A DNA stretch of 64,000 nucleotides from Porphyra umbilicalis (GCA_002049455.2 KV918928.1:1-64000), one strand, 5' to 3'. Positions 1 to 12,113 are shown, numbered from the stretch's first letter. Numbers and translations: made by a program. Notes: generated from the letters alone by a model not told the origin.

Positions 1-138
1 CCCGCCACGGCAACGTGGCTGTACGTGCCCCCGGGCGTGCTCGCGGCCATGGAGCCAGCCGGCGTGCCCGTTGTCGATGCGTCGCCGAGCGCGCTACAGT
101 CATTGTCCGCTTGTAAAGCAGGGTGGCGCACTTTGTAG
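1..138 (+). CDS. 3' end of an unidentified gene, cut by window edge
   Basis: Frame 1 is open from the first base to a TAG at 136-138. The first ~33 codons have G or C at almost every third position (for example the stretch reading WLYVPPGVLAAMEPAGVPVV), which is how the better-supported genes of this window look. After about position 105 the third-position bias fades, so the true exon may end there with a splice or the stop may not be the natural one. No family is recognised and there is no motif to name. It could also be chance; the length is short. Confidence 0.3.
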   Translation, partial: PATATWLYVPPGVLAAMEPAGVPVVDASPSALQSLSACKAGWRTL

Positions 139-630
139 CCCACGTAAGACTGTACAGCTTATTGGACAATCCAGTCTGAATCCAACAAGATCAGAGGCCA
201 ACAGCACGCTCGATCGTGGAGTTCGGCGGCAAGTGGTCAGATCAGGAATCTAAGGACAAGGTACTCCTCAACAAGCGCTTCTGAAGAGGGCGTGGTTGGG
301 GGGCGCCATGATTCCTTGGGTCTAATTAGAATATCGAAATACTCGATCGCGAATCGAGCCTGCGAGATCGCTTTCAAGTGCTCTCATGCGTGTGGGGCCC
401 CGCACTGGAGCGATCGAGTGGCGCTCAGTTATAAGATGGGCATCTTATAAGCGGGAGACATATAAGTGCGCAATGACTGTACCGCCCTGAAGGCCTGGGT
501 ATTGCACGCACGTGCCTGGAATGGATATAAGTCCGTCGAGCACGCGTGATTCGACAACCGCTGTCTTGCCGGAGTAACTCCGTGTACCACTCCCACCCAC
601 CTCCACCACACACACGCAGTTGACCACCTC
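139..630. other. No gene seen
   Basis: Mixed-composition sequence with only short overlapping frames on both strands and no domain-like translation. It ends at the left terminal repeat of the element at 631. Confidence 0.5.
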
Positions 631-1358
631 CTAGTGTCTATTCTACCGACCGCATCATTTGATGCGATTCGCATCAATTGATGCGGTTTTTCTGTCTTCT
701 GCTACGAGAGAATGGCTGCTCCGTTGCTCATTCTGACGGCAGGAACGGGTCCTGCGTAGGCTTTTTATCCTTAGGGTAGAAGGAGGCCGCCCAGAATATA
801 TTTCTTCCTTCCCATACAGGCGATGCCGCAGAAGCACCCAGCAGACCATCCTGCCATGTCCCCCCCGCCCCCCGCCCCATACGAAGCAGAGCTCTTCATG
901 GGTTGTCCGGCTCCAGGAGACTCCACGTACCCTTTCTATGAGACACAGAGGTGTCCCTAGGCAGAAACAACATGTTCGGACAGCCACCGCACGTCGAACA
1001 AGACGAGTACGCGGGGCCCCCACAGTGGCTGTTGCAAGTCCAAATCGACGTATTTGGGGGTTCTGGAGGGGGGGGGGGGGGAGGGCGATGCTCGGCCCCG
1101 CCGGCAGATGCCCTCTGAGTGGGCTTTCATCCTTTTTTTCATATGAGGGACATCCTCAACGGGTCTTCTTTATGCTGGGCTGACAAGGCGACCACCCAGC
1201 TCCATACTGCCGACGAGAACAGCAACAACGTGGGTTTATAGGTGCCAACAGGGCCGATTTCCCACTCAGATGCCCCGGAAACCGCGATTCCGACACCGCA
1301 TCATTTGATGCGCAGCACCGCATCATTTGATGCGATTTTGCGGTAGAATAGACACTAG
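631..1358. mobile_element. TIR DNA element, copy 1 (728 bp), subterminal palindromes
   Basis: The ends are perfect 18-bp inverted repeats: CTAGTGTCTATTCTACCG at 631-648 and its complement at 1341-1358. Just inside each end lie two copies of a 14-bp palindromic motif, GCATCATTTGATGC or the perfect GCATCAATTGATGC (about 652-684 on the left; about 1295-1335 on the right). The interior has no convincing coding frame, so the copy is non-autonomous. The outermost four bases CTAG are themselves palindromic, so they could be a 4-bp target duplication, or the target could be the central TA. The same ends occur at 45525-45828 with an unrelated interior, which shows this is a family. The superfamily is not identified. 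Confidence 0.8.
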
Positions 1359-3130
1359 TGGCCGCTCAGCACCCCCACGCACTCCCCCCGGCCCGCGTCC
1401 CATACACGCAGCGTCCGGTCTTACAACCCAGACACCACCCGCTGCACACTGCCGCCACCGCCACCGCCGTCTCGTCGTTGGCATCGCCGGGCACGGCGGC
1501 GGCGGTGACCTCTGGCATGACCTGTTCCCCAAGGACAGCTAAAAGAAAACGAGCAGGACAAGACGGAAGGCGGTTAGCATTCGGCGAAAATAGAGCACGA
1601 GCCACATTCCTGCCCAAGGAAACAACATTGAAAGGCAAATAGCGGCAACCAGGTGCAGAAGACGGCGCCGGTCCCACGGCCGCGCACATCCAGACCAAGT
1701 GCGGAGTCGAACACAGGTCGACAACGTACAGCTCACAATGGCACACAGCAGCTCACAGTAGGACCTCACAGGCAGCGCACAACGGGGGAACACGCACAGC
1801 GTCTTGCCCCAACGCGGTCCCCGGTCGACGGCACGCCCACACGCCCTCCCCGGACGGCGGCGCCTCCTTGCGCGCACCACGGTCGGCGACACCTCCCCAC
1901 ACGCTCCCGCGGCCGGTGGCAGACCCACACGCGCTCCCTCGTTGGCTACTGGGCCCACACGCTCCGCGGTAAGCTACACATCCCCGCACACTCCCCAAAG
2001 GACGCCACGTTCGGCCGCACTACCCGCTTGGCGGTACGTCCGCGCATGCAACCCGACAAGCGCTACGAGCCGGCGTGCTCCACGAGAGACGGTACATTGC
2101 GCCATGGTGGTCGTGACGACGGTGGCTGCGGGCCGGGCGCAGGGTGGTGGGGCTCGCGGCAGTCTGTCATGGTGGCGCATTGGGGCGCCGGAGCGGTCCA
2201 CCTGGATGACGGTCTTGCCCACCGAGACAGTGGTCCGGTCGGCGGGTGATCATCCGCAGATCGACGCCCCTGGATATTTTCGGCCCGAAGCTACGAGATA
2301 TGCAATGATTGAAGGACCAGAAATCGGTGCAATCACCAGCACGATTCTAACAATCGCCCAGCGCATCCGGCCCGCCCGCCCGCCGGGCGCGAGCGCGCGC
2401 AGCGCGCCGCCGCCCCCCCCCCCCCCCCAGAGGTTTCACACGGCATATTCCCACCAATGTCATGTGAAACTGTTAACGAGCATTTCCTACCTCGGGCGGT
2501 CTGTCGCCGAGGGTCCCGATTGCCACTCTTAAGTTAAGAGGACAAGGGTTGCAACCGGTGGATTGGATCGGATCGGACATTTCGAATCGTGCCGGTTGAT
2601 GAAATTATGCATGCCACTTCACGTGCATCCGGTTTCGTGATTTCGGTACATGAATCAGTTAAGAATCGCTCCCATCCATAGAATCCATTGATTCATGACG
2701 CGATGAATCAGTAATAAATGCATCATTTATCCTAGCAATACGTTCGGTCAGGACGTTGCGGATCGAGAATTCCGCGTGATCTGCCCGCCTCAGTCGACTG
2801 TGGCGTGGGTGCCGCGCGTCAGCCGCTGTCCCACGCTTTCCCCCCGCCCTCCGTCCCGTCACTGCTCACACTCCTGGCCCGTAGCAGCCGGCCACTGTTT
2901 TGCGGGTTTCTCCTTCGGGGCGTCTCGGCTTGGCCAACGGGTACCCCTTCCCTCCCTCCTCCCCCGCTCCTTCCCCCCCCCTTCATCCACGCGCTCCTTC
3001 GCGCGGTGGTGTTGTTACGTTGCCTCGCGGTGTCGCGGGCCCACCACGTGTCACGAGCTTGGTCGATTCTGGCCCGCTTGTTCCGCTACCAGCGGCGCCT
3101 TTTATCGAGGCCGCGCAGCACTGCTGCCAA
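1359..3130. other. No recognisable gene; C-run and AT-rich patch
   Basis: Several frames are open on both strands because the region is GC-rich, but all translate to Arg/Pro/Ala/Thr-rich low-complexity strings. There is a 17-base C run at about 2412-2428, and a locally AT-richer patch at 2530-2760 upstream of the gene at 3131. No core promoter could be named. Confidence 0.4.
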
Positions 3131-5273
3131 ATGACGTGTGCCAATGGCGGTGACGACTTCCTGGTCGCCTTGGTGGTCTCGCGTCGCGGGGGCAACCCGC
3201 TGTACGTGTACGGCACCGGTTTGACTGGTCGCAGTGACTTGACAACTCGGAGGTCCCTGAAGTCGGCGGCAACTCTGCTGTTCAACTCCCTGCCCGTCGC
3301 CCAACGGCAGCCGATGGTCGTGTCCCGCAACCCTAAGACCGGCTTGATTTGGGCGGGCGCGCCGGCCTCAACCACGGGCGGGCGGCCTCTCAACATGGCA
3401 TCTTCAACTGCCAACACACAAGGGCAGCACAACGCTTCCGCTGCGAGCGCTGCTCAACAAGGTGGCGGGCCAGCAGCGACTGGAGCTGTTGGGTGTGTTG
3501 GTCAACAAGGCGGCGGGGGCGCCGGCGGTGGTGCAACTATGGGCGGCCAAGGAGGAGGTGGCCTACCGGGCGGGGATGTCAGTGCAATTGGCTCTGTGGG
3601 TGGGGGCTTGGCGGCAGTTGGTGCAACGACGAATGATGGTCGCACCCCCGCCGCCGCGGGCGCGACTCCTGCTCCCAGTGCTGGTCCCGTCCTGCGGGAT
3701 GACGGCTTCATCTTCCCGTCGGCCGATGGGACCGCCGAGTATCCCCCTCTTCCTGACCTTCCGATTGTCGTGGGTACCGCAGCGGCCTCGTCCTTCACAG
3801 GGAAGAGGACGCGCGCGGAGAGCGAAGCGGGCAACCCTCCCGCTGCCCAAGACGCCGCCGGTGATGGCGCGGCACCAAAAGAGGTCTTCTTGATCACCGA
3901 GGAGATGAGTAAGCACCTCAAGGACAAGCTGTCCGCCGCAAAGCTCTCCTTCACCCGCAAGCACATGGCTGATTACATGGCGCTCGTCAAGCTCTTCTAC
4001 GAATGGCGCCTCAAGCGCTCGGGCACGAACACACCTTACGAGCCCCTCTTCCCGCGTGCTTGCGTCGGCGTGCTCGTCAACTACAAGGCCATATATCCGG
4101 CGGCCATGGAACCATTGCAGCTGCAGCTGCAAAACTCCGGGCTGCAGACGAAGTACGCGACCGCCTGTCTCATCATCTACATGATCAACGCCACGGACGA
4201 CAAGGCCTACGAGTGTATCCTGGACCGCTACTGCAGCGGGATGCGGACGGGCAAGCCGGGGGCAACTGCAGACAAGCCGCGCAAACCTCGGGCTCACTCA
4301 GGGATGCCCAGGATGACGGACAAGGCAGGTGGCGACGAAGCGGCGGGTGCATTGGGGGGGCAAGGACGCCAAGGCTTCGGTGGTGGGGGTGGGTCCTTTT
4401 TGACTCCGTGTAGAGGCCCGGGATCGTTGGCTGCAGCACCGGGAGACCGTGGCCGATTGGCTCGATATTTCTCGGTGACAAGCCCTTCTCCACTACCACC
4501 GATCAGCAACGAGCTGCGCATTGACGGCGTCGTCGTCGGCACCGGTGACGTCCATCTAGAATTTCGGCAGCATCACGGCGCCGACGTGCCAGGCCACATG
4601 GTGTCCGTGTTCTGCCGCAGCTCCAAGGTGTCCGACCCCCCCACTCGTTACCCCTTTGACGTTGACCAGTCGTTTTGTCTTGAGCGGGGGCACGCCCAAG
4701 AGACGGAGCTGACCCTCTGTATCCATCAACGGGTCGTGTGGCGCTGGAATGACATTGGGTACGTTGGTTGGTTGTGCTCTTTGCTCATTGTTTCTCGTGT
4801 TCGCGTCCCGATGGTCACCTCTCTCTCGGTCAGTCATCCTTTGTGTCACTCAGCTATGTCCTGGACGACTACTCACGCATCCTCAATGTTGGTGACGCTG
4901 TTTCTTTTTCTTGCGCAGGCCGCGCGTCCATTTGTGGAGTGGGTTACCGGGGCCTTCATCACGGGTGTTGGGCACGGATTTGGTATTGCGTGTCGCTCCA
5001 CCGTCAGGACAGCGAATGGAAGAGCTCAGTGCAAACTCTTTTTCTACTGCAGTGGAGGTCTACGATGCCGTCTTTCACGAGGATGCACTACAAGCCGACT
5101 ATGAAGCGTCTGACCTTATCTATTGCACTGACCTGTATGGTGGGTACGAGACCGACCACTTCGATCAGCTCGGGGTGCCATCTACATTGGGTGGCTTGGC
5201 CGACCTGAGGCTGCTGTCTGAGTATCCTATCCGATTTCTTTGGTGTGCAGCGTTTGTAACAAAAAGCACATGA
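3131..5273 (+). CDS. Unidentified two-exon gene
   Basis: First in-frame ATG in a 5'-open frame is at 3131. Exon 1 runs to 4758, then a GT-AG intron (4759-4918), then exon 2 to the TGA at 5271-5273. The predicted protein is about 660 residues. It begins MTCANGGDDFLVALV, passes through a Gly/Gln/Ala-rich low-complexity stretch (roughly residues 100-190), then a helical charged region starting KEVFLITEEMSKHLKDKLS (around residue 250) with YMALVKLFYEWRLKR, and after the intron an acidic tail (AVEVYDAVFHEDALQADYE). I recognise no family. The 3' end is 4 bp from the stop of the convergent PIF1-like helicase, so the two may form one module. The Gly-rich stretch is also open, and looks better, in another frame (see findings), so the gene model may hide a frameshift pair or further introns. 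Confidence 0.5.
4759..4918 (+). other. Spliceosomal intron
   Basis: 160 bp, starting GTACGT and ending in a pyrimidine tract plus CAG (tttctttttcttgcgcag, 4901-4918). Removing it moves from frame 2 to frame 0 and joins two coding-looking stretches, whereas reading through gives a poorer C-terminus. Confidence 0.65.
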
Positions 5274-5277
5274 CCAA

Positions 5278-6901
5278 CTATCTATCACACAAGCCACACC
5301 AGAAGGCCATGCACGCCACATTGGTCTTGATCAGACGATCGTTCAAACCCGGCACACAAAGGGAGCCAAAGGAACGAACGCGGGAGAGTGCAGTGTACAC
5401 AAGCCCATCGCATGCCCACTGATCCTTAGTAAGGTCGATGCAGACACTGTCCAACTCTGACCCCTGGGCGCGATGAATGGTAACGGCCCATGCAAGCAAA
5501 ACAGGGAGATGCAAGCGTTGCCCAAAGACTCGGCCCGAATCATTGTACACCACCCACTCCTTGCGTTGCAGCGTGATGCGCTCGCCCTTGAACGAGCACA
5601 TGCAACCACTTGCAGTCAGCGCCAGTACCACGCCGACGGTACCAGTGGGCACGGTCTTGGACAGTCGACGCGTTGCAATGACTGGCGCTTGCTCCTTGAT
5701 CAGCAGCCGGGAAGGCCCGAGTCGGCGGAGCTGCTCCCTCGCCTTGGCATTGTCCTCGTCCGTGACACCCATGGCGCGGTCGGCAGCGTCAAAGGCCATC
5801 GCCTCACCGGGAAGGAGCTGCATCTGCTCGTTGTTGTAGGTGTCGACTGACGTGTTGAGCGCCCGTAGCTGGGGCATCTTCAGCCGCTGCTCGTCTGTGA
5901 AGTTGTTCCACGTGTCGTTGATGGCGTGGATGTCAGCCGGCTCGTGCCGAACGAGGCGCAGCCGCTCAAGGGTGGCAGCGTACTGCTGGTCAGCCGCTTG
6001 ACGATGGTTACCGCGCAGAATCCCCATCGAGCCCCGCCACGACAAGAACAAAGACCGCCACGTCAAAGAAGAAAAGACAACAGCGTCCGAGGGGCGGGAT
6101 GACAAGTCAACCGGAAGCGTTTGCATTGGGTCACCAGCAACTGCAACAATGCGAGAAAGAGAGACACACATGAGCAGGGTCGAGACCAGTCAGAAGGCGC
6201 TCCAGGAGAAGATGGACGGCCGCTGCAAATAAAACAACACCACAGCAGAAGAAGAGCAGCAACGTACCAATGACCTGGACGCCGCCAGCGGGCTGCATTT
6301 GCATGTCCGACGAAGAAACACCGCGAATAATTCGGAGGAAGACGCGAAACCACGCCGCCGACAGGGTGAAGATCTCGTCAATGGCAAGCACGCGGATCTT
6401 GCGCAGCTTGGCGACCAGGGCGGGCCGTTGCAGGGTCTCGCTCAACATCTGCTTGGGCGACGACAGGTGTGTACTGCAAAGGAAGAAGGAATGAACCGTT
6501 TGCCCCCCGACCAGGTCCGCCGCGGCGCCATACCACGACAGAACCCCGACGGCATCCTGTCCATGGCAGGCGACGGCATCGTTGATGATCGCGCGGAGCA
6601 CGACAGACTTGCCGCAGCCGGCAGGGGAAAAGATGCCCACATTCTTGCCAGCACGGTAATGCGCAAAGCTCTCCTCCTGGTACAAGTCAAGGACCACCCC
6701 GGAAACCATGCCACTCAGGTCGGAGGACGAGAATGCGCACCACCCCACCCAAGTCTGACCCAAAAGGCGCGCCACGAAGGCCACCCCGCTTCCCCCGCCC
6801 GTCTCCGACCACGCTCCACACCTCTGACCAGCCTTGCAACGAGCCCGGCACATGTGCGCCACGCACGTCACCCACAGTGCCCCGCCTCGTGCGGTGGCCA
6901 C
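5278..6901 (-). CDS. PIF1-like superfamily 1 DNA helicase
   Basis: Two exons on the minus strand, about 6901-6268 and 6140-5278, joined by a 127-bp GT-AG intron. Exon 1 holds Walker A (IFSPAGCGKSVVLRAI, about 6605-6635) and Walker B (VLAIDEIFTLS, about 6360-6390). Splicing creates QVIVAGDPMQTLPV, the PIF1/RecD-type motif III, exactly across the junction. Exon 2 carries the late motifs AWAVTIHRAQGSELDSV and VYTALSRVRS typical of PIF1 motifs V and VI. PIF1 enzymes unwind DNA 5' to 3' using ATP in the nucleus or organelles; related copies are also carried by some transposons. The N-terminus is uncertain: no good ATG opens the frame, the conserved part begins near 6730, and an upstream exon is likely. 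All core motifs look intact. The gene converges on the unidentified gene at 3131-5273. Confidence 0.85.
6141..6267 (-). other. Spliceosomal intron in the PIF1-like gene
   Basis: On the minus strand it starts GTACGTTG (at 6267) and ends cgcattgttgcag (at 6141). Removing these 127 bp restores a canonical helicase motif III, which makes the splice call strong. The donor GTACGT matches that of the other intron. Confidence 0.85.
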
Positions 6902-7216
6902 CGTTGTACAGGCTCCACGTCACAGACGAGGCCAGTAGAAAAACGTGGGGGAGTAACCACGCGACAACCAGCACTAGAGCCGATGGGCGCGTCGCCGCAG
7001 GCCGCGTGCGCGTAGCGAACGACGCTGTCGCGGGGCGGGGATAGCCCGCAAGCGCGGACGAGCGGGTGGGAGGAGCAGCGCGCGCGACAGCGGGTGGGTG
7101 CAAGCAGCGCGCGCAGCAGCGGGCGGGTGCGAGAAGTCGGCGTACGGGCAGCACCGTACAAGGTGACGCGGGCAATGGGCCCACGGCGTGTCCCCACAGG
7201 CGCCAACGGACAAGGG

Positions 7217-7320
7217 TGGGCAACGCGGGCGGGCAACGCGGGCGGGCAAGCGCGGGCAACGCGGGCGGGCAAGCGCGGGCAACGCGGGCGGGCAAGCGCC
7301 GTCAACGCGGGCGGGCAAAC
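7217..7320. repeat. Minisatellite, 23-bp unit
   Basis: About four to five copies of a unit like gcgggcaacgcgggcgggcaa, slightly degenerate toward the right end. Related degenerate G/C repeats extend left to about 7060. Confidence 0.8.
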
Positions 7321-7329
7321 ACGCGGGTA

Positions 7330-10125
7330 AAGGTGGGCACATCGCCCCGTTGCTGTCGGTGCCCGCCCGATGCGAAACCACTGAAATGGCGCGCGGTCAG
7401 ATCGTTGCATATTAACACCAGGGTGCTACTTTCAATAATTCGTATTTACCAGTGTAGCCCACCTTCCATTGTGGACGATGCAAGGTCGCAGATATACAGC
7501 GATGGATGAGCAGGTTCCACCATCGCTTGACCTTGTTCCATGGCGTCGTCTGGCCTGCGACAATCCGCTCTTCATGGTTACTGTGGTGCCACTCCCTTGT
7601 GACAGCGAGTTCCGCTGCGATTCTCAAAGGGGCTCTTCCGTCTCTTCCGCGGACAATAGAGCCGTCACCTCAGAGACAGCGTCAGTTGGTGGCCGCAAAG
7701 GACGAAAAGATGACGGACGCAGAGTGTAACGTGTTCGAGCACGGCAGGGAACATGTTGCAACGTTAGCATCACGCGGTGAGCGAGGAGCGCATAGTGCAA
7801 TGCAAGGGGAGATGGGGAAAGCCAATATCCTGTAAGGATTGCTGACGGGAACCTGTCAAGCAAGCGGTCATGCTGGCAAAGTATGTAGCTGAGTTTCGAC
7901 AGCTATGGAAGCGGCGGCGGGGACTCACCCCGCGCCGCTACCACGTCGGCTATAGCGGCTCAGGTGGCGCGAGACACCCAGACGCCTGTTGGCGTAGTGG
8001 CGAGCGGCGGGCGCCTCCGGGACGTATCGACGGATTGGGGCTGTGGGGGCATGTAGAAGGACGGACGTATACCTGTGGAGGTCCGTGTAAAGAGTGGAGG
8101 CCGGTGGCATATGAGGCTGGGAGGCACCTGGCACTGAATGCCTGCGGGCACTGGCATACGTGCCTGCAACCGCAGCTGCCTCTCGGAGTAGCGCTGACCG
8201 ACTTCTATTCTTAGTGCGGGTAACGCGGATGTCGAGCAGGTTTAGCTTGCGACATGTCATTCTACCCCATGTTCTGTGGTAGTAGGATTTCATATACCGG
8301 AGAGTGCCCGGTGAGGTGTACGAAAGTGCTCTCCCGTGTAGAGTTCGGCGCTGGACGATGTGTCAGACTTCAAGAACAGGAAACCGGGGCGTCGAGTGAC
8401 GCTTTCCGGCCGTCACCCAACTGGCCACCGCTGTACATCCCTGCGGTGTAACCCCTACTTTGGCCAACGCGCTCGGCTCAACCGCTATGTCTCAGGATGC
8501 TGTCTGGGTTGGTTCAACCTCGGGGGTTGCCCTGTCATGGGGTTCTCTCCTGGCGCGGAAGTCAGGGTAGGTTCAAGGTCCCCCCCGGTTGCACATCGCG
8601 CACTGCAATGAAGACACCTATCGCAACGCAGGACACAGTGATGGTGGCCACACGTGCTCCGTGTTCGTATCGAATGACGAAAGAAGTAGTTGCCAGTTGT
8701 GCGGCCGCTTTCCGGCAGCCGGAGGTTCCACGGCAGTCACGTCATCCGCACCCCACTGGGAGTGTCGTTTCAAGCAGTGTACGCGCCCCCACTGGCTCAT
8801 CTTACGGACTCAACCACATACCCGCTGTTGGGCAGACTGTCCCCGGACCTGGTCTTTTCGTCAGCAGCATCCGCAGTGCATTTAGACGCGGCAGCAAGGC
8901 CATCTGAAAGCAGCATATGTGTATCTTCTCCGCGCCTTGGCGCCAGTTGGTGGTGCCACCAATGATGAGCGTGGCTGATGGACAACCAACAGTAACGGAG
9001 ACTCTCATTCCCCCGACCAAGAATATGACACAGTGCGCGTGTCACTGAAGAACAACACAATCAGTCTGGTTTGTCTTGCTGCTGCCGTCTGCCTCACCAC
9101 TGACGTCGCACAGCGCGCTCGGTGCAATACTCGGTCGTTTTTGCATGCAATGCGGACAGGGGATGGCCTTCTACAGCAAGCTGTCGGAATGATCTGTGAT
9201 GGGGGAAATAGCGACCGGCGACGCCTGGTGCGGTGGCGGAAACACAGTTGACCCATCGATGCAATGTGGGCGCCTGATGGTCTTCTTCCGAACCCAAAGC
9301 CGTTCGATTCGCTGTGTCTACATGTCAGTCACGGGGGCTCAATAACCGCCGCTGACTGACATCGGTCGTGGTGTCCGGTTGCGAAAGGTGGAGGGAGGCG
9401 GGGAGCGAGGCCACTGCCTGGAAAGGGGGCGATACCGCACGCCAGAGGTCTGATCACAGCTTCGATATGGCCACTGATGACCAGCGCCTGCCGCGATGGC
9501 CTGTGGGGGCGGTGGAGTGGGGCCGTCAGAGCCCGGAGAGGCTGCAGATGCTTGTGTGCGCTGTGTCGGTGGTGGGTGCGGACGTCGATGTCGGAGGAGC
9601 GGATGAAGGACAACAGTTAAGGGGCTGGATGGACAAGAGAACCTTGCTGTGTTCAGCTCGCCAAGTATCTGCTGTGACCACAGGACTGCCTCAATAATTC
9701 ATTCAAACCCTTGGAAAATGCAATCGACATGCGGGCTACAAGATTACGGAGGGCAGACGAAACGACTGCGTGGTGCCCGCGCTTTTTGCAGTCCCATCCC
9801 GTCCGCGCGACACTCATCCGCTGCTTGTGCGGCTGCTTTCTTTCGCTTACGTGGGCCCTGTGCACCCGTCCTCTTCTCATCCGCTGCCCACGCTTCAGTT
9901 TCGTCCTCCTCCCCATCTCGCCCCCCTTTCATCACCCTGCCGCTGTTCCCTCGCGATCTCAACCCCCTCCTATCACCTGTCCCCTGCTCCCCCGCCATCC
10001 CACCCGTCCTGCCGACAGGCTGGGTCCTCCAAGCGGGTCAACCACCTGCTTGCTTGCGACCCCACCGGCCTCCTTCGCCACCCGGTTCCTCCTGGCTCTT
10101 CGCTTGGCTTCTTCTTGCGACCATT
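7330..10125. other. No recognisable gene
   Basis: Composition is closer to balanced than the flanks. Frames up to about 136 codons occur (for example near 8497-8907) but give no domain-like sequence, no consistent codon bias and no splice-linked series that I could trust. No RNA gene was seen. Confidence 0.4.
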
Positions 10126-11022
10126 ATGTCGGGCGACGGTATTGGTGCACCCTCCGCTTGCTGGGCTCTTGGGTCGGCCGGCACCTTCCTCCGACGCGCC
10201 ACCGCGCGTCTGTGGCCAATGGGCGTCGATGCGCACTCTCCCGACGGGGCGGTGGCGACAGGGCGAGTCCTTCGCCCAACATCCGTGCAGCTGCAACTTA
10301 CTCCCCCCGCCCAATTCTACCTTAGCGGTCCGCCCAAGGAGCAGCAGATGGCTGTATCGGCGGCTTCCCGTGCTCCGTGGGCAAAAACCGGTCGCTGTAT
10401 CGTGTGTGGCACCATGGTGGAGAACACGCTCCTCCCTCTGTCTCCCACGCCGCTGTCGCCAGACCACGGCAGCGGAGCGGCTGGTACTCATGTACATGGC
10501 GGAACCGCCCGTGCCGCCGGCGCGGTGGAGGTCTCTCCCGTCTTCCGGGAGATTGTGTGCGACAAGTGCGGGAGCAAGTTGGTCACCATGCCGTCTCGCG
10601 GTGCCGCCGCCGTGCCTCAACGTGGCCTCGGCGGAGTTGAGGGCGGCAATGGGGGGGCTCTCAAGCCGGTTGCAACCGTCTACATCCGCCAGGAGCAGCT
10701 CGTCAACTTGGTGCACTTGCTGAGTGGGATTCTGTCCTCGCCTTCGTTGCAGGCCTGGCGAGAAGGGCTATGGGACTTGTACGAAGTTTCCCCGGGGGCC
10801 TGCTGGTCTAAGAATGCTCTGGTTGAGCGTGGTGTCCGTGGGCTGGACGCCGAGGATGCTGTTCCCGGGTCCGCTCTGCACGGCTGCAAGATGTCGGTCA
10901 CCCGAGTGGTGACTTTCTTCTGGGAGGAGTCTGGCTTTGGGCGGCTTAAGCAGTGTGGCGACCACTCTCGCGCGGCTCTTCTCCGTGACTGCTCCATCCA
11001 GTCGCATCCTATCTATCTTTGA
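10126..11022 (+). CDS. Unidentified protein with two CxxC pairs
   Basis: An ATG at 10126 (cattATGtcg) opens a 298-codon frame ending at 11022. CIVCG (codons at 10396-10410) and CDKCGSKL (10558-10581) could form a zinc ribbon separated by a Pro/Ala/Gly-rich linker. The C-terminal third is more globular (IRQEQLVNLVHLLSGILSS, then LWDLYEVSPGACW). No family is recognised. It lies 1.1 kb upstream of the KDZ-like transposase pseudogene on the same strand and could be its partner ORF or an earlier exon, but no conserved link is visible. The frame stays open upstream to 9649 with Pro-rich sequence, so the start is not certain. Confidence 0.4.
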   Translation: MSGDGIGAPSACWALGSAGTFLRRATARLWPMGVDAHSPDGAVATGRVLRPTSVQLQLTPPAQFYLSGPPKEQQMAVSAASRAPWAKTGRCIVCGTMVENTLLPLSPTPLSPDHGSGAAGTHVHGGTARAAGAVEVSPVFREIVCDKCGSKLVTMPSRGAAAVPQRGLGGVEGGNGGALKPVATVYIRQEQLVNLVHLLSGILSSPSLQAWREGLWDLYEVSPGACWSKNALVERGVRGLDAEDAVPGSALHGCKMSVTRVVTFFWEESGFGRLKQCGDHSRAALLRDCSIQSHPIYL

Positions 11023-11439
11023 CCTGCCCTTTTTTCCTATCGTTTTTGTCGTTGTAGCTAGCTCAGTACTATGAAGCACGTCATCTCATCTTGTGCGTAC
11101 ATGTGCGCGATGCAACATCCTTCTCTCATGCTTGTGATCTTGAGCTTGTCAACTGGTGAACCGTCGGGAGGGCGGGCGTGGGTAACATTGACTTGGCGGC
11201 AGACAGAGCTGGGCTTTGTTATCGTTTCTGCCTCAGGTTGCGTCAGATAATTGCCGACCCTTCGAACGACAGCAATTGGTCTTTTTGGATGCCGCATTGT
11301 CGTTTTAGAAAGGGAGCCCACGCTCCTGTCGGCCGAAATGGTCGCTCCTGCTCGGAAAATTGCGGTTATTTCCTGCTGAAAGTACTCTATGCCGCTGCTT
11401 AGAATCTTCTTGGCCATGTCATTCCATCTTGCAAGGTTG

Positions 11440-11720
11440 CCCGCGCGCGCCCGTGCCGAAGCGCCAACCGATCGCGCGTGAGCGTCGCCCTCGCCACGTC
11501 CTCTTCGCCGACCGCGTTCGCGCGTCCTCCTCGCCGACAGTGATTGCGTGTCTTCCCTGCCGACTGCGAATGCGCGCGTTGACCCGTTCCCGTCCCACCG
11601 ACCGCGGCTGCGGTACCCTCCTACGGACCGCGGCTGAGGTGCTCTACCATTGACCGGGGCTGTGTTCCCTGCCGACCGATGGCGGCTGCGTCTCGCCCCC
11701 GCCTACCGCTGCCCATCCCT
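11440..11720. repeat. Degenerate GC-rich tandem repeat
   Basis: Loose repetition of a unit of roughly 30 bp built around cgccgaccgcg with ctcttc/ctcctc spacers; copies differ widely. It sits in the gap between the gene at 10126 and the transposase pseudogene. Confidence 0.45.
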
Positions 11721-12113
11721 TGTCGCCGCCCTATGACCCTTTCGCTGCCTCCTCCGATCTCATTTTGTCGTTCCCGCTGCCAGCGTCCGCTCATTGCCAT
11801 TGTGCTTTGATGGTACCCGGCGATGGACGTGCCGAGTTGCGCTCCGTTGTGGCCTGAGGTCGCAGATTACGTACCAGTACGCATATTTTCTCATGCTCTT
11901 ATCTCTTGCATCCACTCTGGTATGGACTGTTGTTACAGCAGTTGCTCTGCTCTGCACGGTTGGGTTGAAGCATATTTTTGCGACCTATGTCTTCCATATG
12001 CAGCATTCTGACTGTCCGGCTCAATGTTCATACCTGCTGGATGGCTTCTCTCTTTCTGTGCTCTCCATGTATGTGGTTGAATGGGTTTCCTTAGGTATTG
12101 TAGTCAAGGCGCC

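Noticed and set aside
7217..7320. CRISPR array
   Set aside because: Repeats are contiguous minisatellite units without unique spacers, in a eukaryotic sequence.
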